A stretch of 64,000 nt of DNA from Paenibacillus amylolyticus (GTDB lineage: Bacteria > Bacillota > Bacilli > Paenibacillales > Paenibacillaceae): assembly GCF_003719335.1 (NCBI RefSeq), contig NZ_RIAS01000009.1:1-64000 (forward strand), read 5' to 3'. Shown in pieces: positions 34,625 to 43,454 of the stretch. The translations under genes and the position numbers were made by a program. The notes below the pieces were generated by a model. It worked only from the letters and a program-made list of their open reading frames with translations, ran no database searches and was not told the origin of the DNA. Numbering within the stretch: position 1 is the stretch's first letter; each line of letters begins with the position of its first letter.

Positions 34625-36631
34625 ATGGACAAATTATTATACGGCGTAGCCTATTATGATGAATATATGCCATATGAGAGACTGGACAAGGATATTCAGA
34701 TGATGAAAGAGGCTGGCATCAATGTCGTACGCATCGCTGAATCGACGTGGAGTACCCATGAACCGCAGAATGGCGTGTTTGATTTCACTTCCGTAGACCG
34801 GGTGCTGGATGCGATGCATGCGGCCGGAATTCATGTCATCGTAGGCACACCAACGTATGCTGTTCCGACGTGGATGGTGAAGGAGCACCCGGACGTTCTG
34901 GCAACAACCGCACAGGGACCTGGAAAATATGGAGCGAGACAGATTATGGATATCACTCATCCGACGTATCTGTTTTATGCAGAGCGTATCATCCGCAAGC
35001 TGATCTCACGTGTGAGTAAACATCCGGCTGTCATCGGATATCAGACAGACAACGAAACGAAGCACTACAACACAGCTGGAGACAACGTGCAGTTACAGTT
35101 TGTTAAATATATGCGCAACAAGTTCAGCTCGCTGGACGAGTTGAACAAGGAATTTGGACTGGACTACTGGAGTAATCGCATCAACAGTTGGGAAGACTTC
35201 CCTTCCGTTGTGGGTACCATTAACGGTAGCTTGGGAGCTGAGTTTGCCAAGTTCCAGCGGCAATTGGTCACGGATTTCCTGGCGTGGCAAGTAGGGATTG
35301 TTAATGAGTACAAACAGGATGGCCAGTTTGTTACCCAGAACTTTGACTTTGAATGGCGCGGGTATTCCTACGGCATTCAAGGGGATGTCGATCATTTTGC
35401 GGCATCCCGACCTTTTGACATCACCAGTGTAGATATCTATCATCCTTCCCAGGACGAGTTAACTGGAATTGAAATTTCGTTTGGAGGAGATGTGGCACGT
35501 TCCACGAAACAATCCAATTATCTGGTCCTGGAGACCGAAGCACAGGCCTTCTGGCACTGGGTTCCTTATCCGGGCCAGCTGCGATTACAGGCATTCAGCC
35601 ATTTGGCTTCAGGTGCAAACATGGTTGCCTACTGGCATTGGCACTCGCTGCACAATTCGTTTGAGACCTATTGGAAAGGTCTGCTGAGCCATGATTTTGA
35701 ACCGAATCCGGTGTATAACGAAGCAAAGACGATTGGCAGCGATTTTGCCCGCCTGAGTCCTAAGCTGGTGAATCTGAAGAAGACGAATCGGGTGGCTGTA
35801 CTGTTTAGCAACGAGGCGTTGACCTCTATCAAGTGGTTTGGCTTTAACTTTACAAGTGACAAGAACTACAACGACGTTGTGCGCTGGATGTACGATGAAC
35901 TGTATAAAATGAACATTGGCTGCGATCTAATCGATCCTTCCGTGGAGAGTTATGCAGACTATGATGTGCTTGTTGTGCCTGCCCTGTACGCAGCTTCGGA
36001 TGCGTTGCTGGAAAAATTAAATCAATTTGTACAGGACGGCGGACACATCGTGTACTCGTTTAAAAGCGGTTTTGCCAATGAGCACATCAAAGTTCGCTCT
36101 ACGCGTCAGCCCGGACTGATCAGTGAAGCGTGTGGTATTAGCTATAACCTGTTTGTTGAGCCGAAGCATGTCGCGCTGCGGGATGATCCGTTTGGCGTAG
36201 GTGAGGAGCATAATCAGGTGCACACCTGGATGGAGCTGATTACACCGACGACGGCGGAGGTGCTCGCTTGGTACGATCATCCACACTGGGGAGAGTATGC
36301 AGCGATCACGCAAAATAACTATGGTACAGGCAAAGCGACATATGTTGGATGTTATACGAGTGCTGCCGTCATTCGCAAGGTGCTGGAACGTGTGATGAAA
36401 GAAGCTGGCGTATGGGGAGCGGATCAGGAACTTGCATTTCCACTCATTGTGAAGACAGGTGTGAACGATCAGGGTCATACCATTCGCTATTATTTCAACT
36501 ATTCGGATGCGCCGGTTTCCTTCAAGAATCCGCATGGCGAAGGGACAGAGCTATTATCAGGAGATTCGATTGTTGCTGGGCAAGAGATCAAGCTGGAACG
36601 ATGGGGCGTACGCATTATCGAGCAACACTAG
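34625..36631 (+). CDS. Beta-galactosidase, GH42 family
   Basis: This 668-residue enzyme hydrolyses terminal beta-galactosides. It has the N-terminal TIM barrel with the acid/base Glu144 in QTDNE and the likely nucleophile Glu303 in VLETEA. The trimerisation/GATase-like domain (about 390-600, starting RVAVLFSNEALTS) and a C-terminal beta domain follow. It lacks a signal peptide, so it acts on imported galactosides or galacto-oligosaccharides. The GH42 zinc-binding Cys cluster is not evident. It is flanked by an AraC regulator and by a two-component system plus CUT1 transporter that could supply the substrate. A cre site precedes it, and AAGGAG lies before the ATG. Confidence 0.93.
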   Translation: MDKLLYGVAYYDEYMPYERLDKDIQMMKEAGINVVRIAESTWSTHEPQNGVFDFTSVDRVLDAMHAAGIHVIVGTPTYAVPTWMVKEHPDVLATTAQGPGKYGARQIMDITHPTYLFYAERIIRKLISRVSKHPAVIGYQTDNETKHYNTAGDNVQLQFVKYMRNKFSSLDELNKEFGLDYWSNRINSWEDFPSVVGTINGSLGAEFAKFQRQLVTDFLAWQVGIVNEYKQDGQFVTQNFDFEWRGYSYGIQGDVDHFAASRPFDITSVDIYHPSQDELTGIEISFGGDVARSTKQSNYLVLETEAQAFWHWVPYPGQLRLQAFSHLASGANMVAYWHWHSLHNSFETYWKGLLSHDFEPNPVYNEAKTIGSDFARLSPKLVNLKKTNRVAVLFSNEALTSIKWFGFNFTSDKNYNDVVRWMYDELYKMNIGCDLIDPSVESYADYDVLVVPALYAASDALLEKLNQFVQDGGHIVYSFKSGFANEHIKVRSTRQPGLISEACGISYNLFVEPKHVALRDDPFGVGEEHNQVHTWMELITPTTAEVLAWYDHPHWGEYAAITQNNYGTGKATYVGCYTSAAVIRKVLERVMKEAGVWGADQELAFPLIVKTGVNDQGHTIRYYFNYSDAPVSFKNPHGEGTELLSGDSIVAGQEIKLERWGVRIIEQH

Positions 36632-36696
36632 GGAATGATATTGAAAATGTACCTAAGGAAAATAGAAGATTTTGAATTGTTCTTTTACACTTTAAC

Positions 36697-36857
36697 GGAG
36701 AGGACAGAAAAAACCTGAAAAAGCGAAGCGGTCGCCTGAAAGCTTTCTGCAAGAAAGCTACATCGGAAGCATAAACTTATCACCGGATTTTCCCTTTTGG
36801 AAAAAGGAATCAAAAAAATCTGGGGATAACCGCTACTCTCCAGGTTATTCTGTCATC
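36697..36857. repeat. ~160-bp palindromic intergenic element
   Basis: The ends are inverted: GACAGAAAAAACCTG (from about 36703) against CAGGTTATTCTGTC (36841-36854). Internal hairpins include AGCTTTCT-GCA-AGAAAGCT (36741-36759) and a CCTTTTGGAAAAAGG foldback (36794-36808). There is no coding potential. It has the look of a dispersed MITE-like or REP-like repeat and occupies most of the 36632-36985 gap. Confidence 0.7.
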
Positions 36858-36918
36858 GGAATGGCCTGTGTAAAATCTTTAGTTCAACATTTACTTCATA
36901 TTTTCCGAAAAAAATAAC

Positions 36919-36965
36919 AAGACCATGGCGCCCTCGCTTTGATGCTGGGGCGTTTGTCTTATTTT
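36919..36965 (+). terminator. Terminator-like hairpin just before the histidine kinase
   Basis: AAGAC and CGCCC pair with GGGGCG and GTCTT, followed by ATTTT. It ends only about 20 bp before the kinase start codon, leaving no room for a promoter in between. It may end the GH42 transcript or attenuate the kinase gene. Confidence 0.6.
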
Positions 36966-36985
36966 AGCTCAGGAGTGGATGCGCT

Positions 36986-38782
36986 GTGTTTAACGAATTC
37001 TACCGTCGGCTGATAGACCCTTTCAAGCGCAGCATTCGTAATAAACTGATTTTGGCGATGACCCTGGTTGCTGTACTGCCGGTCATTGTGATGACCGCGG
37101 TAGCTGCGGAGAATACACGTTCCTCCATGGAAGCAGAGATTATGGATACGAACCGGGTCAATATGAATTGGGCGTCTATCTATTTGGCAGAACAGTTTAC
37201 TCGCATGAATAATATCATTTATTCCATTCAGATCAGTGATGAGTTGCATCAGTATTTGGCGTTGACTCGGGAAGCACCAGCCTCCAGCCGTTTCGATGAA
37301 CAGAAAGCCGTCTTTAATATGCTGAACAGTGTGTACTATTCTGCTGGCAATTATGTATTCGGTGTCGAACTGTACTTGAGGGAGCAGGACACTTTGTTCA
37401 CGTTTAACTCGATGGAATCTCGCATTAAGACGGTTCAGGATGTTCCGGAAGCATACGATAAGCTTTTTACAGAGCATAAAGATTTTACAATTATCAATGA
37501 TCCGATAGATCCGGCGAAGTTCCATATGACCCGCAGCATGAACCGCTTTGAGGATCAGGCTCAGATCGGGGCAATCAGTCTGGAGATCAAATGGGCTGAG
37601 TTTAACCAGACTCTGGACCTGCTCGACAGCAGGGGAGATTATACCGCATATATTGGGGATGGCTCAGGTCATCCGGTATATCAGCCGAACTCCTCCATCC
37701 AGCCCTCGGATGAAGCGTTGAAGCAGCTGAGTGAAACGAAGAATAACGCAGGTTTTATTCGCACAGCACAGGAATATATTTTCTATCACGATATTGAGTC
37801 GACAGGGCTGCGGGTGATCAAAATCGTACCGGATCATGTCATTAACGAGAGCGCACTGGAAACGATGAAGTATGGACTTGTCGTGGGCGGAGTGGCAACG
37901 GTAGTATCTGTTGCTCTGGCAGCACTGGTCGCTTGGCGAACCTCTAAACCTATTGTCAAACTGGCGAATTCCATGAAGGGCATCCAGCTGATCAAGGATC
38001 GTAAAGTAGAGCGCAGCGGACGAGTGGATGAGATCGGCCTGCTGGAGAAAAATCTGCACGGTATGGCTAGCCGAATCCGGGAACATATCCGGGACAACTA
38101 TTTAATGAATCTGGAGAAGCAGACAGCCGAGCTCAAAGCGCTACAATCTCAGATTCACCCTCATTTTCTACAAAATACACTGCAGATGATCGGCGGCATG
38201 GTCTATTCGCAAAAACCGGCAGACAGCTACAAGGTGATTCGGGCTTTAAGTGAAATGTTCCGGTATATTGTGCGGGCACCGGACGGCCTTGTCCCCCTGC
38301 AATCCGAACTGGATCAATTGGAACATTATATGCTGATTCAGAAGCAGCGTTTTGCCACCCGGCTTGAATATAAGCTGGAAATTACGGGAGAACTCCGAGC
38401 GTGTTATATTCCGAAGTTATCATTGCAGCCCATTGTAGAAAATGCATTTTTGCATGGGTTGGAGAAAAAGCCTGGGGAGTGGAGACTGGGCATCGAAGTG
38501 CTCTGTGATCCACAGCAGGGTATGGTGACCATTCAAATTTGTGATAATGGCGTGGGTATGGAGCCGGATAGGCTCGCAGAGATGCAATCGAAACTGGAAC
38601 GCATTACGCGGCATACCGATCGGGTATGGAGTTCAGGCACGAGTATTGGACTGCTCAATGCTACATCACGAATGGTGATGCATTTTGGACCTGAATACGG
38701 TATACGTATGGAAAGTGAACTAGGGCAGGGAACAAAAGTGATCGTAACAATCCCCTGCACAACAGGAGGCGAGCCCTTGTGA
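36986..38782 (+). CDS. YesM-type sensor histidine kinase
   Basis: This 598-residue membrane kinase has TM1 (about 20-41), an extracellular sensor domain (about 45-285), TM2 (about 292-314), a HAMP domain and a HisKA_7TM/His_kinase domain. Its phosphoacceptor His is in QSQIHPHFLQN (about residue 391), followed by the N box PIVENAFLHGLEKK and G box DNGVGM. The GTG start at 36986 follows AGGAG. It overlaps the response regulator by 4 bp. Such pairs usually sense an extracellular sugar, often with help from a binding protein, and switch on the adjacent CUT1 transporter. Confidence 0.93.
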   Translation: MFNEFYRRLIDPFKRSIRNKLILAMTLVAVLPVIVMTAVAAENTRSSMEAEIMDTNRVNMNWASIYLAEQFTRMNNIIYSIQISDELHQYLALTREAPASSRFDEQKAVFNMLNSVYYSAGNYVFGVELYLREQDTLFTFNSMESRIKTVQDVPEAYDKLFTEHKDFTIINDPIDPAKFHMTRSMNRFEDQAQIGAISLEIKWAEFNQTLDLLDSRGDYTAYIGDGSGHPVYQPNSSIQPSDEALKQLSETKNNAGFIRTAQEYIFYHDIESTGLRVIKIVPDHVINESALETMKYGLVVGGVATVVSVALAALVAWRTSKPIVKLANSMKGIQLIKDRKVERSGRVDEIGLLEKNLHGMASRIREHIRDNYLMNLEKQTAELKALQSQIHPHFLQNTLQMIGGMVYSQKPADSYKVIRALSEMFRYIVRAPDGLVPLQSELDQLEHYMLIQKQRFATRLEYKLEITGELRACYIPKLSLQPIVENAFLHGLEKKPGEWRLGIEVLCDPQQGMVTIQICDNGVGMEPDRLAEMQSKLERITRHTDRVWSSGTSIGLLNATSRMVMHFGPEYGIRMESELGQGTKVIVTIPCTTGGEPL

Positions 38783-39879
38783 GTAAGGAGATCTATAGAG
38801 TGTTGCTGGTGGATGATGAGCCGTGGAATCGGGATATTATCCGCAATCTTGGTGAATGGAATGAGCTCGGCTTGGTTGTCTGCGGTGAAGCAGAGGATGG
38901 GGAACAGGCGATACAGATGGTCAAGGCTTTGCAGCCTCATCTTATTATTACCGACATGCGTATGCCGGGATCGGACGGTGTGGAGCTGATGCAGACGCTG
39001 AACAGTCAATACCCGGAGATTAAGGTCGTTGTGGTTAGCGGTTATGATGATTTTAATTATGCCAAACACGCTCTGCGGTATCGTGCAGCTGATTATCTGC
39101 TGAAGCCGGTGAATCCAGACGAATTAAATGCTACGCTGGCAAAATGTAGCCGTGAACTGGACAAAGCAACTACGGCTCCAGAGTTGTGGGAAGCTTATCC
39201 GGTCTTATTCGCAGGTGAGTTCTCACTGTTCCAGCAGCAAGCACGTCTGCGATTCAACGATCTGAATCTGCCCAGTTTGCGGGAATGGTTTCAGCAATTG
39301 GAGCAGAAGCTAGAACGGAGTGAAATCCTCAGACCTCGCCAGCTTGGGCGTGTTGTTTACGAGTTGCAGAACTTGCTGGATGAGTTGTGTGTGTCTAACG
39401 GACTGTCAGGTCGCTCGGAAGAAGGGGCATTGCCGCCTGCAGCAGCTTTAACTTCCATCTCCGCCGCTGTGGAGTGGATCGCGGATTCGTATTATCAGGT
39501 ATTAGAGCAGCTTATTGCACAGCGAAAATATAAGAATAAGCTGAACCTCCAAGATGTGAAGCAATATATGGAGCAGCACTGCATGGAGATGATTACACTG
39601 GAGCAGCTTGCCCAGATCTTTTTTGTCAGCAAGGAATATCTGAGCAAAGCATTCAAGAAAGAGTACGACGTGAATGTAACGGATTACATCGTGCAGCTTC
39701 GAATGACTAAAGCAAAAGAGTGGGTATTGGACGATCAAATTCCATTCAAACATATTGCCGAGATGACCGGATATGAAGATGTGTCCTATTTCTATCGGGT
39801 GTTCAAAAAGCACTTTGGTGTGTCACCCGGAGAGATGCGCAAGGGCCAGTCTAAGTTGTCTAACCCATTCCCCGAATAA
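38779..39879 (+). CDS. YesN-type response regulator with AraC DNA-binding domain
   Basis: This 366-residue regulator has a receiver domain with Asp12/Asp13, the phosphoacceptor Asp59 (IITDMRMPG) and Lys in LLKPVNP, a linker of about 140 residues, and a C-terminal AraC double HTH (about 265-362). The GTG start overlaps the kinase stop. Likely binding sites are the direct repeats TCCAATG at 39919 and 39942, ahead of the transporter operon. Confidence 0.93.
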   Translation: MSKEIYRVLLVDDEPWNRDIIRNLGEWNELGLVVCGEAEDGEQAIQMVKALQPHLIITDMRMPGSDGVELMQTLNSQYPEIKVVVVSGYDDFNYAKHALRYRAADYLLKPVNPDELNATLAKCSRELDKATTAPELWEAYPVLFAGEFSLFQQQARLRFNDLNLPSLREWFQQLEQKLERSEILRPRQLGRVVYELQNLLDELCVSNGLSGRSEEGALPPAAALTSISAAVEWIADSYYQVLEQLIAQRKYKNKLNLQDVKQYMEQHCMEMITLEQLAQIFFVSKEYLSKAFKKEYDVNVTDYIVQLRMTKAKEWVLDDQIPFKHIAEMTGYEDVSYFYRVFKKHFGVSPGEMRKGQSKLSNPFPE

Positions 39880-39899
39880 CTCATTCGGGGGTTTTATTT
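39870..39899 (+). terminator. Terminator overlapping the response regulator stop codon
   Basis: CCCCGAAT pairs with ATTCGGGG across AACTC, followed by GTTTTATTT. The left arm includes the last codons of the regulator gene. Confidence 0.9.
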
Positions 39900-39918
39900 G
39901 AATTAAGGTTTAAAATAA

Positions 39919-39975
39919 TCCAATGGAAGAGTCTAATTTTGTCCAATGAAGCGCTTACATTTTGCGATATATAAT
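39919..39975 (+). promoter_or_regulatory. Response-regulator-dependent promoter of the CUT1 operon
   Basis: TATAAT lies at 39970-39975 with no acceptable -35. Two direct repeats TCCAATG-(G)AAG at 39919 and 39942 are 23 bp apart, about two helical turns, covering roughly -63 to -35. This is the usual layout for an AraC-type activator, here probably the YesN-like regulator. A cre-like AAGCGCTT core lies at about 39949-39956 but does not fit the full consensus. Confidence 0.6.
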
Positions 39976-40021
39976 AAGCCTATGAAAGACAAACCAGTCA
40001 CACACCGGGAGGTCATAAGAG

Positions 40022-41302
40022 ATGAAAGTATGGAAAAGCGTTGTAAGTGCGGCACTGGTTAGCGTTCTGCTCGCGGGTTGCGGCTCGAATGCAGGCACAG
40101 ATACTGAGCAGAACGAAGTCAAAGCTGGCAGCACCGTGAACCTCAAAGTATTCATTGCTCAACCCAGGCTGAAAGAACATTACGATAAATATATAGAACA
40201 GTTCAAGGCCAAGGAAAAAGCAGACAAAAACATCGAGGTGAATGTGCAGCTGGAGATGCCGCCAGCAGATAACGCACCTCAGATTTTGAAAACAAGACTA
40301 GCATCCAATGATGCACCAGACGTATTCGCTCTGCACGCGGTGAACGAGATTCCACCTTTCAGCAAAGCCGGATATCTCGAAGACTTGTCCAACCAACCTT
40401 TTGTAGATAAATTGCTGGATTCGGTCAAACCTTCGGTAACGGATGCAAGTGGTAAAGTCGTCGCGGTTCCGCTTGAAACCTTGTCATGGGGTTATCTGTA
40501 CAACAAAGATATCTTCAAGGAGCAAGGGCTTGAGGTGCCAACGACCTTGACAGAAATGAAAGCGGTTGTAGAGAAGCTGAAAGCAGCTGGCATCACCCCG
40601 TTTGAGCTTTCTTACAAAGAAGCTTGGGTTCCGCAACTGTTCCTGCCGCTCACTGTAGGGGCACTGACACAGACAGAGCACAAAGACTTTGTAGAAAAAA
40701 TGAACAAGGACGAAGCTTCCTTCTCCGATATGAAAGCACTGTTTGACGTATTCGATCTCGTCAATGCCAATGGAACGGATAAAGCGCTTGAAGTCGGAGC
40801 GGATGATGGTGCAGCGGCGTATGCTACAGGCAAAGCAGCAATGTGGATTCAAGGACCTTGGTACGCAGAAACGATTCTGAAATCCAATCCTGACATCAAT
40901 TTTGGTGTAGCTCCAATGCCGCTGAACGACAATCCGGATGATACGAAAATCAACCTGAGTACCTCCACTTCCCTGGCCGTATCTTCGACAAGTAAAAATA
41001 AAGAAGTGGCACTCGACTTTGTAAACTACATTCTGGATGACAAAGACTCCAGTGCATTCTACGAAGCACTCAAGTTTAATCCGGTTGCCAAAGTGCATAC
41101 CTTCAAGAGCTTCCCATGGGTAGACGATGCCCTGAAATATGTAAACGAAGGCAAAGCATATCAGGATCCAACGATCCCTCAAGCCGTTAAAGATGAGTCT
41201 GGTAAAGCGCTGCAAGGATACTACTCTGGTCAATTGAATCAACAGCAGGTGATTGATGCGCTCGACAAGGCGTGGAAGTCCTACAATAAAGTCAACAAGT
41301 AA
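40022..41302 (+). CDS. CUT1 ABC transporter sugar-binding lipoprotein
   Basis: This 426-residue family 1 extracellular solute-binding protein has the lipobox LLAGC (Cys20), then a typical MalE-like fold (LKVFIAQPRLKEHYD; RLASNDAPDVFALHAVNEI; GKAAMWIQGPWYA). It binds an oligosaccharide outside the membrane and hands it to the two permeases downstream. It is the first gene of an operon controlled by the upstream two-component system. The substrate is likely a galactoside, inferred from the GH42 neighbour. No ATPase is encoded here, so a shared MsmX-type ATPase is expected. Confidence 0.93.
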   Translation: MKVWKSVVSAALVSVLLAGCGSNAGTDTEQNEVKAGSTVNLKVFIAQPRLKEHYDKYIEQFKAKEKADKNIEVNVQLEMPPADNAPQILKTRLASNDAPDVFALHAVNEIPPFSKAGYLEDLSNQPFVDKLLDSVKPSVTDASGKVVAVPLETLSWGYLYNKDIFKEQGLEVPTTLTEMKAVVEKLKAAGITPFELSYKEAWVPQLFLPLTVGALTQTEHKDFVEKMNKDEASFSDMKALFDVFDLVNANGTDKALEVGADDGAAAYATGKAAMWIQGPWYAETILKSNPDINFGVAPMPLNDNPDDTKINLSTSTSLAVSSTSKNKEVALDFVNYILDDKDSSAFYEALKFNPVAKVHTFKSFPWVDDALKYVNEGKAYQDPTIPQAVKDESGKALQGYYSGQLNQQQVIDALDKAWKSYNKVNK

Positions 41303-41335
41303 GAGCTGAATGCTTAACTAGTAAGCGCCTGAACG

Positions 41336-41423
41336 GTCAACAAGGTTGAGATGTACGGAAGCAGCACCCGCGTTTGTTGACAAGATCTCGTTTATATCCG
41401 TTTCTCGGGGGTTTTGTCAACAA
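41336..41423 (+). other. Intercistronic region with alternative hairpins
   Basis: GTCAACAA (41336) and TTGTCAACAA (41414) can each pair with the single TTGTTGAC (41374-41381), so two hairpins exclude each other. The next gene starts about 110 bp on. The arrangement could set the ratio of binding protein to permease mRNA. There is no T tract strong enough for a classic terminator. Confidence 0.45.
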
Positions 41424-41532
41424 ATTAGCGGTGCTTTATTTCGTCACCGTCTCGAAGCAGATGAAACGGCTGGTTGAACGATCTTCGTTCCCCCGTTAAC
41501 CTTCATCCGCTGTGCAAAAAGGGGGAGAAGTT

Positions 41533-42417
41533 ATGGCTACGAATGTGTTCAAAAAGTATCTTTCACTGCTCGCGTTCACAGCGCCAGCTTTTATAATCTA
41601 TGCGATATTCCTGCTGTACCCGACGTTTAGCGGGATGTTCTACAGCTTGACGGATTGGAACGGATTAAACCGTGACTACAGCTTTATCGGACTGGGAAAC
41701 TTTGTGGAATTGTTCAAGGAAGATCCCGATTTCTTGAACTCGCTGTGGTTTACGCTGAAATATGTGATCTTTATGCTCATTCTGCAAAATGTCATTGCAT
41801 TGCTGCTGGCCGTATTCATTGAGTCGCGTACACGCAGCAAAGGGTTGTTCCGGACGTTATTTTTCATGCCCAATATGATCAGTACCATTATCAGTGCATT
41901 CATGTGGACGTTCATCTTTTCCCAGGTGTTGCCGCAGCTGGCTGAGAAATTGGCTATTTCTTTTCTCGACCAACAATGGCTCGGTGATCCGAAGTTCTCC
42001 TTCTACTCGATTCTAATCGTATCGCTTTGGAACGGTGTGGGCTATATGATGATCATCTACCTGGCTGCATTGCAGGGTGTACCGAAAAGTCTTAAGGAAG
42101 CCGCGGTCATTGACGGCGCAAATGCGTTTCAGGTGCTGCGTAACGTCGTACTGCCGATGATTACACACGCCATTACAATCTGTTTCTTCCTGACATTGAA
42201 CGGTGCATTCAAAGTGTTCGAGGTTGTCTATGGTTTGACAGGTGGCGGCCCAGGTCGGGCTACACAAGTCATCACCATGAATATATATGAAGAAGCTTTT
42301 TCGAACAACTTCAGATACGGTTACGCAAGTGCCAAATCAGTTGTATTGTTCATCATAGTACTGATCTTCACACTTATCCAGATCACCGTCATGAAGAGAA
42401 AAGAGGTGGAAGCATGA
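41533..42417 (+). CDS. CUT1 ABC transporter permease (MalF/LplB type)
   Basis: This 294-residue membrane protein has six hydrophobic segments and the EAA loop EAAVIDGANAFQVLRNVVLP, which docks the ATPase. ATG 41533 follows GGGGGAG; the upstream in-frame GTG at 41512 has no ribosome binding site. It overlaps the next permease by 4 bp. Together they form the membrane channel for the sugar-binding protein. Confidence 0.92.
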   Translation: MATNVFKKYLSLLAFTAPAFIIYAIFLLYPTFSGMFYSLTDWNGLNRDYSFIGLGNFVELFKEDPDFLNSLWFTLKYVIFMLILQNVIALLLAVFIESRTRSKGLFRTLFFMPNMISTIISAFMWTFIFSQVLPQLAEKLAISFLDQQWLGDPKFSFYSILIVSLWNGVGYMMIIYLAALQGVPKSLKEAAVIDGANAFQVLRNVVLPMITHAITICFFLTLNGAFKVFEVVYGLTGGGPGRATQVITMNIYEEAFSNNFRYGYASAKSVVLFIIVLIFTLIQITVMKRKEVEA

Positions 42418-43241
42418 GAATGCAGCGACTGAATAACTACCTGATTCGGCTGTTATTGGTTCTCGGCTCCCTGCTAGCCATGCTTCCAATCTACATGGCT
42501 GTGGTGAACTCGTTCAAAACACAGGGTGAAATGTTCCAATCATTTATCGCTCTGCCGACCACATTACATTGGGAAAACTATACGGATGCGTTTAACAAAA
42601 TCAATCTGCTCGGCAGCTCGCTGAACTCTGCGATTGTGTCCATTCTGGGCATTGGAGGAATCGTCTTCTGTGCTTCGCTTGCAGGTTACAAGCTGTCACG
42701 GACTTCCGGTCGATTAAGTAACCTGATCTTCTTCATGTTTGTTGCATCCATGCTGGTGCCTTTCCACTCCATCATGATCCCGCTGACACGTGTAGCGAAG
42801 ACGATGTGGGTGCAAGGAAGCACTTACGGACTGGCCTTGATCTATATCGGACTTGGTGTAAACATGGCAATCTTCCTCTATCACGGGTTTGTGAAGTCCA
42901 TTCCGCGTGAACTGGAAGAATCCGCTCAGATCGATGGATGTAACGAATTCCAGACGTTCTTTCAGATTATTTTCCCGCTGCTGCTTCCAATCACAGTGAC
43001 GATAGCCATTCTGGACTTCCTGTGGATCTGGAATGACTTCCTGTTGCCACTACTGATGTTGACGGATGTAAACCGGTATACACTGATCCTGTCCACAAAC
43101 ATGCTGTTTGGTGAGTACAATAAGGAATGGCCGTTGATTCTCTCTTCTCTGGTTTTGACAGCAATTCCGGTCATCCTGATCTATGCCTTCTTCCAAAAGT
43201 TTATTATGGAGGGTATTGCAGAGGGTGCGGTCAAAGGATAA
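42414..43241 (+). CDS. CUT1 ABC transporter permease (MalG/YtcP type)
   Basis: This 275-residue protein has six hydrophobic segments and the EAA loop ELEESAQIDGCNEFQTFFQIIFPLL near residue 180. The ATG overlaps the preceding stop (ATGA), so translation is coupled. It completes the heterodimeric channel. No ATPase gene follows; a strong terminator ends the operon. Confidence 0.93.
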   Translation: MRMQRLNNYLIRLLLVLGSLLAMLPIYMAVVNSFKTQGEMFQSFIALPTTLHWENYTDAFNKINLLGSSLNSAIVSILGIGGIVFCASLAGYKLSRTSGRLSNLIFFMFVASMLVPFHSIMIPLTRVAKTMWVQGSTYGLALIYIGLGVNMAIFLYHGFVKSIPRELEESAQIDGCNEFQTFFQIIFPLLLPITVTIAILDFLWIWNDFLLPLLMLTDVNRYTLILSTNMLFGEYNKEWPLILSSLVLTAIPVILIYAFFQKFIMEGIAEGAVKG

Positions 43242-43303
43242 CCATTGGGGTATGATCTCTTGGTACTGACTTCTTCAATGATTGTGAGTGCTCGCTTATA
43301 TTT

Positions 43304-43353
43304 ATAGCCTTGAACTACTGCGGATATATTCCGCCCAGGTTCAAGGCTATTTT
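43304..43353 (+). terminator. Terminator of the CUT1 operon
   Basis: ATAGCCTTGAAC pairs with GTTCAAGGCTAT, with an inner GCGG/CCGC stem, followed by TTTT. Confidence 0.9.
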
Positions 43354-43454
43354 CATTTTGTCGAACGGCCAACGTAAGCGTAAGGTGAGCAGCATCTAGA
43401 TGCAGGAGCCATACGGCAGGGGAAGTATCTTGGTTGGCATACATAAAATGTTGC

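Noticed and set aside
39946-39959. Possible cre site ahead of the CUT1 operon
   Set aside because: The AAGCGCTT core is present, but the flanking spacing does not fit TGWNANCGNTNNCA.
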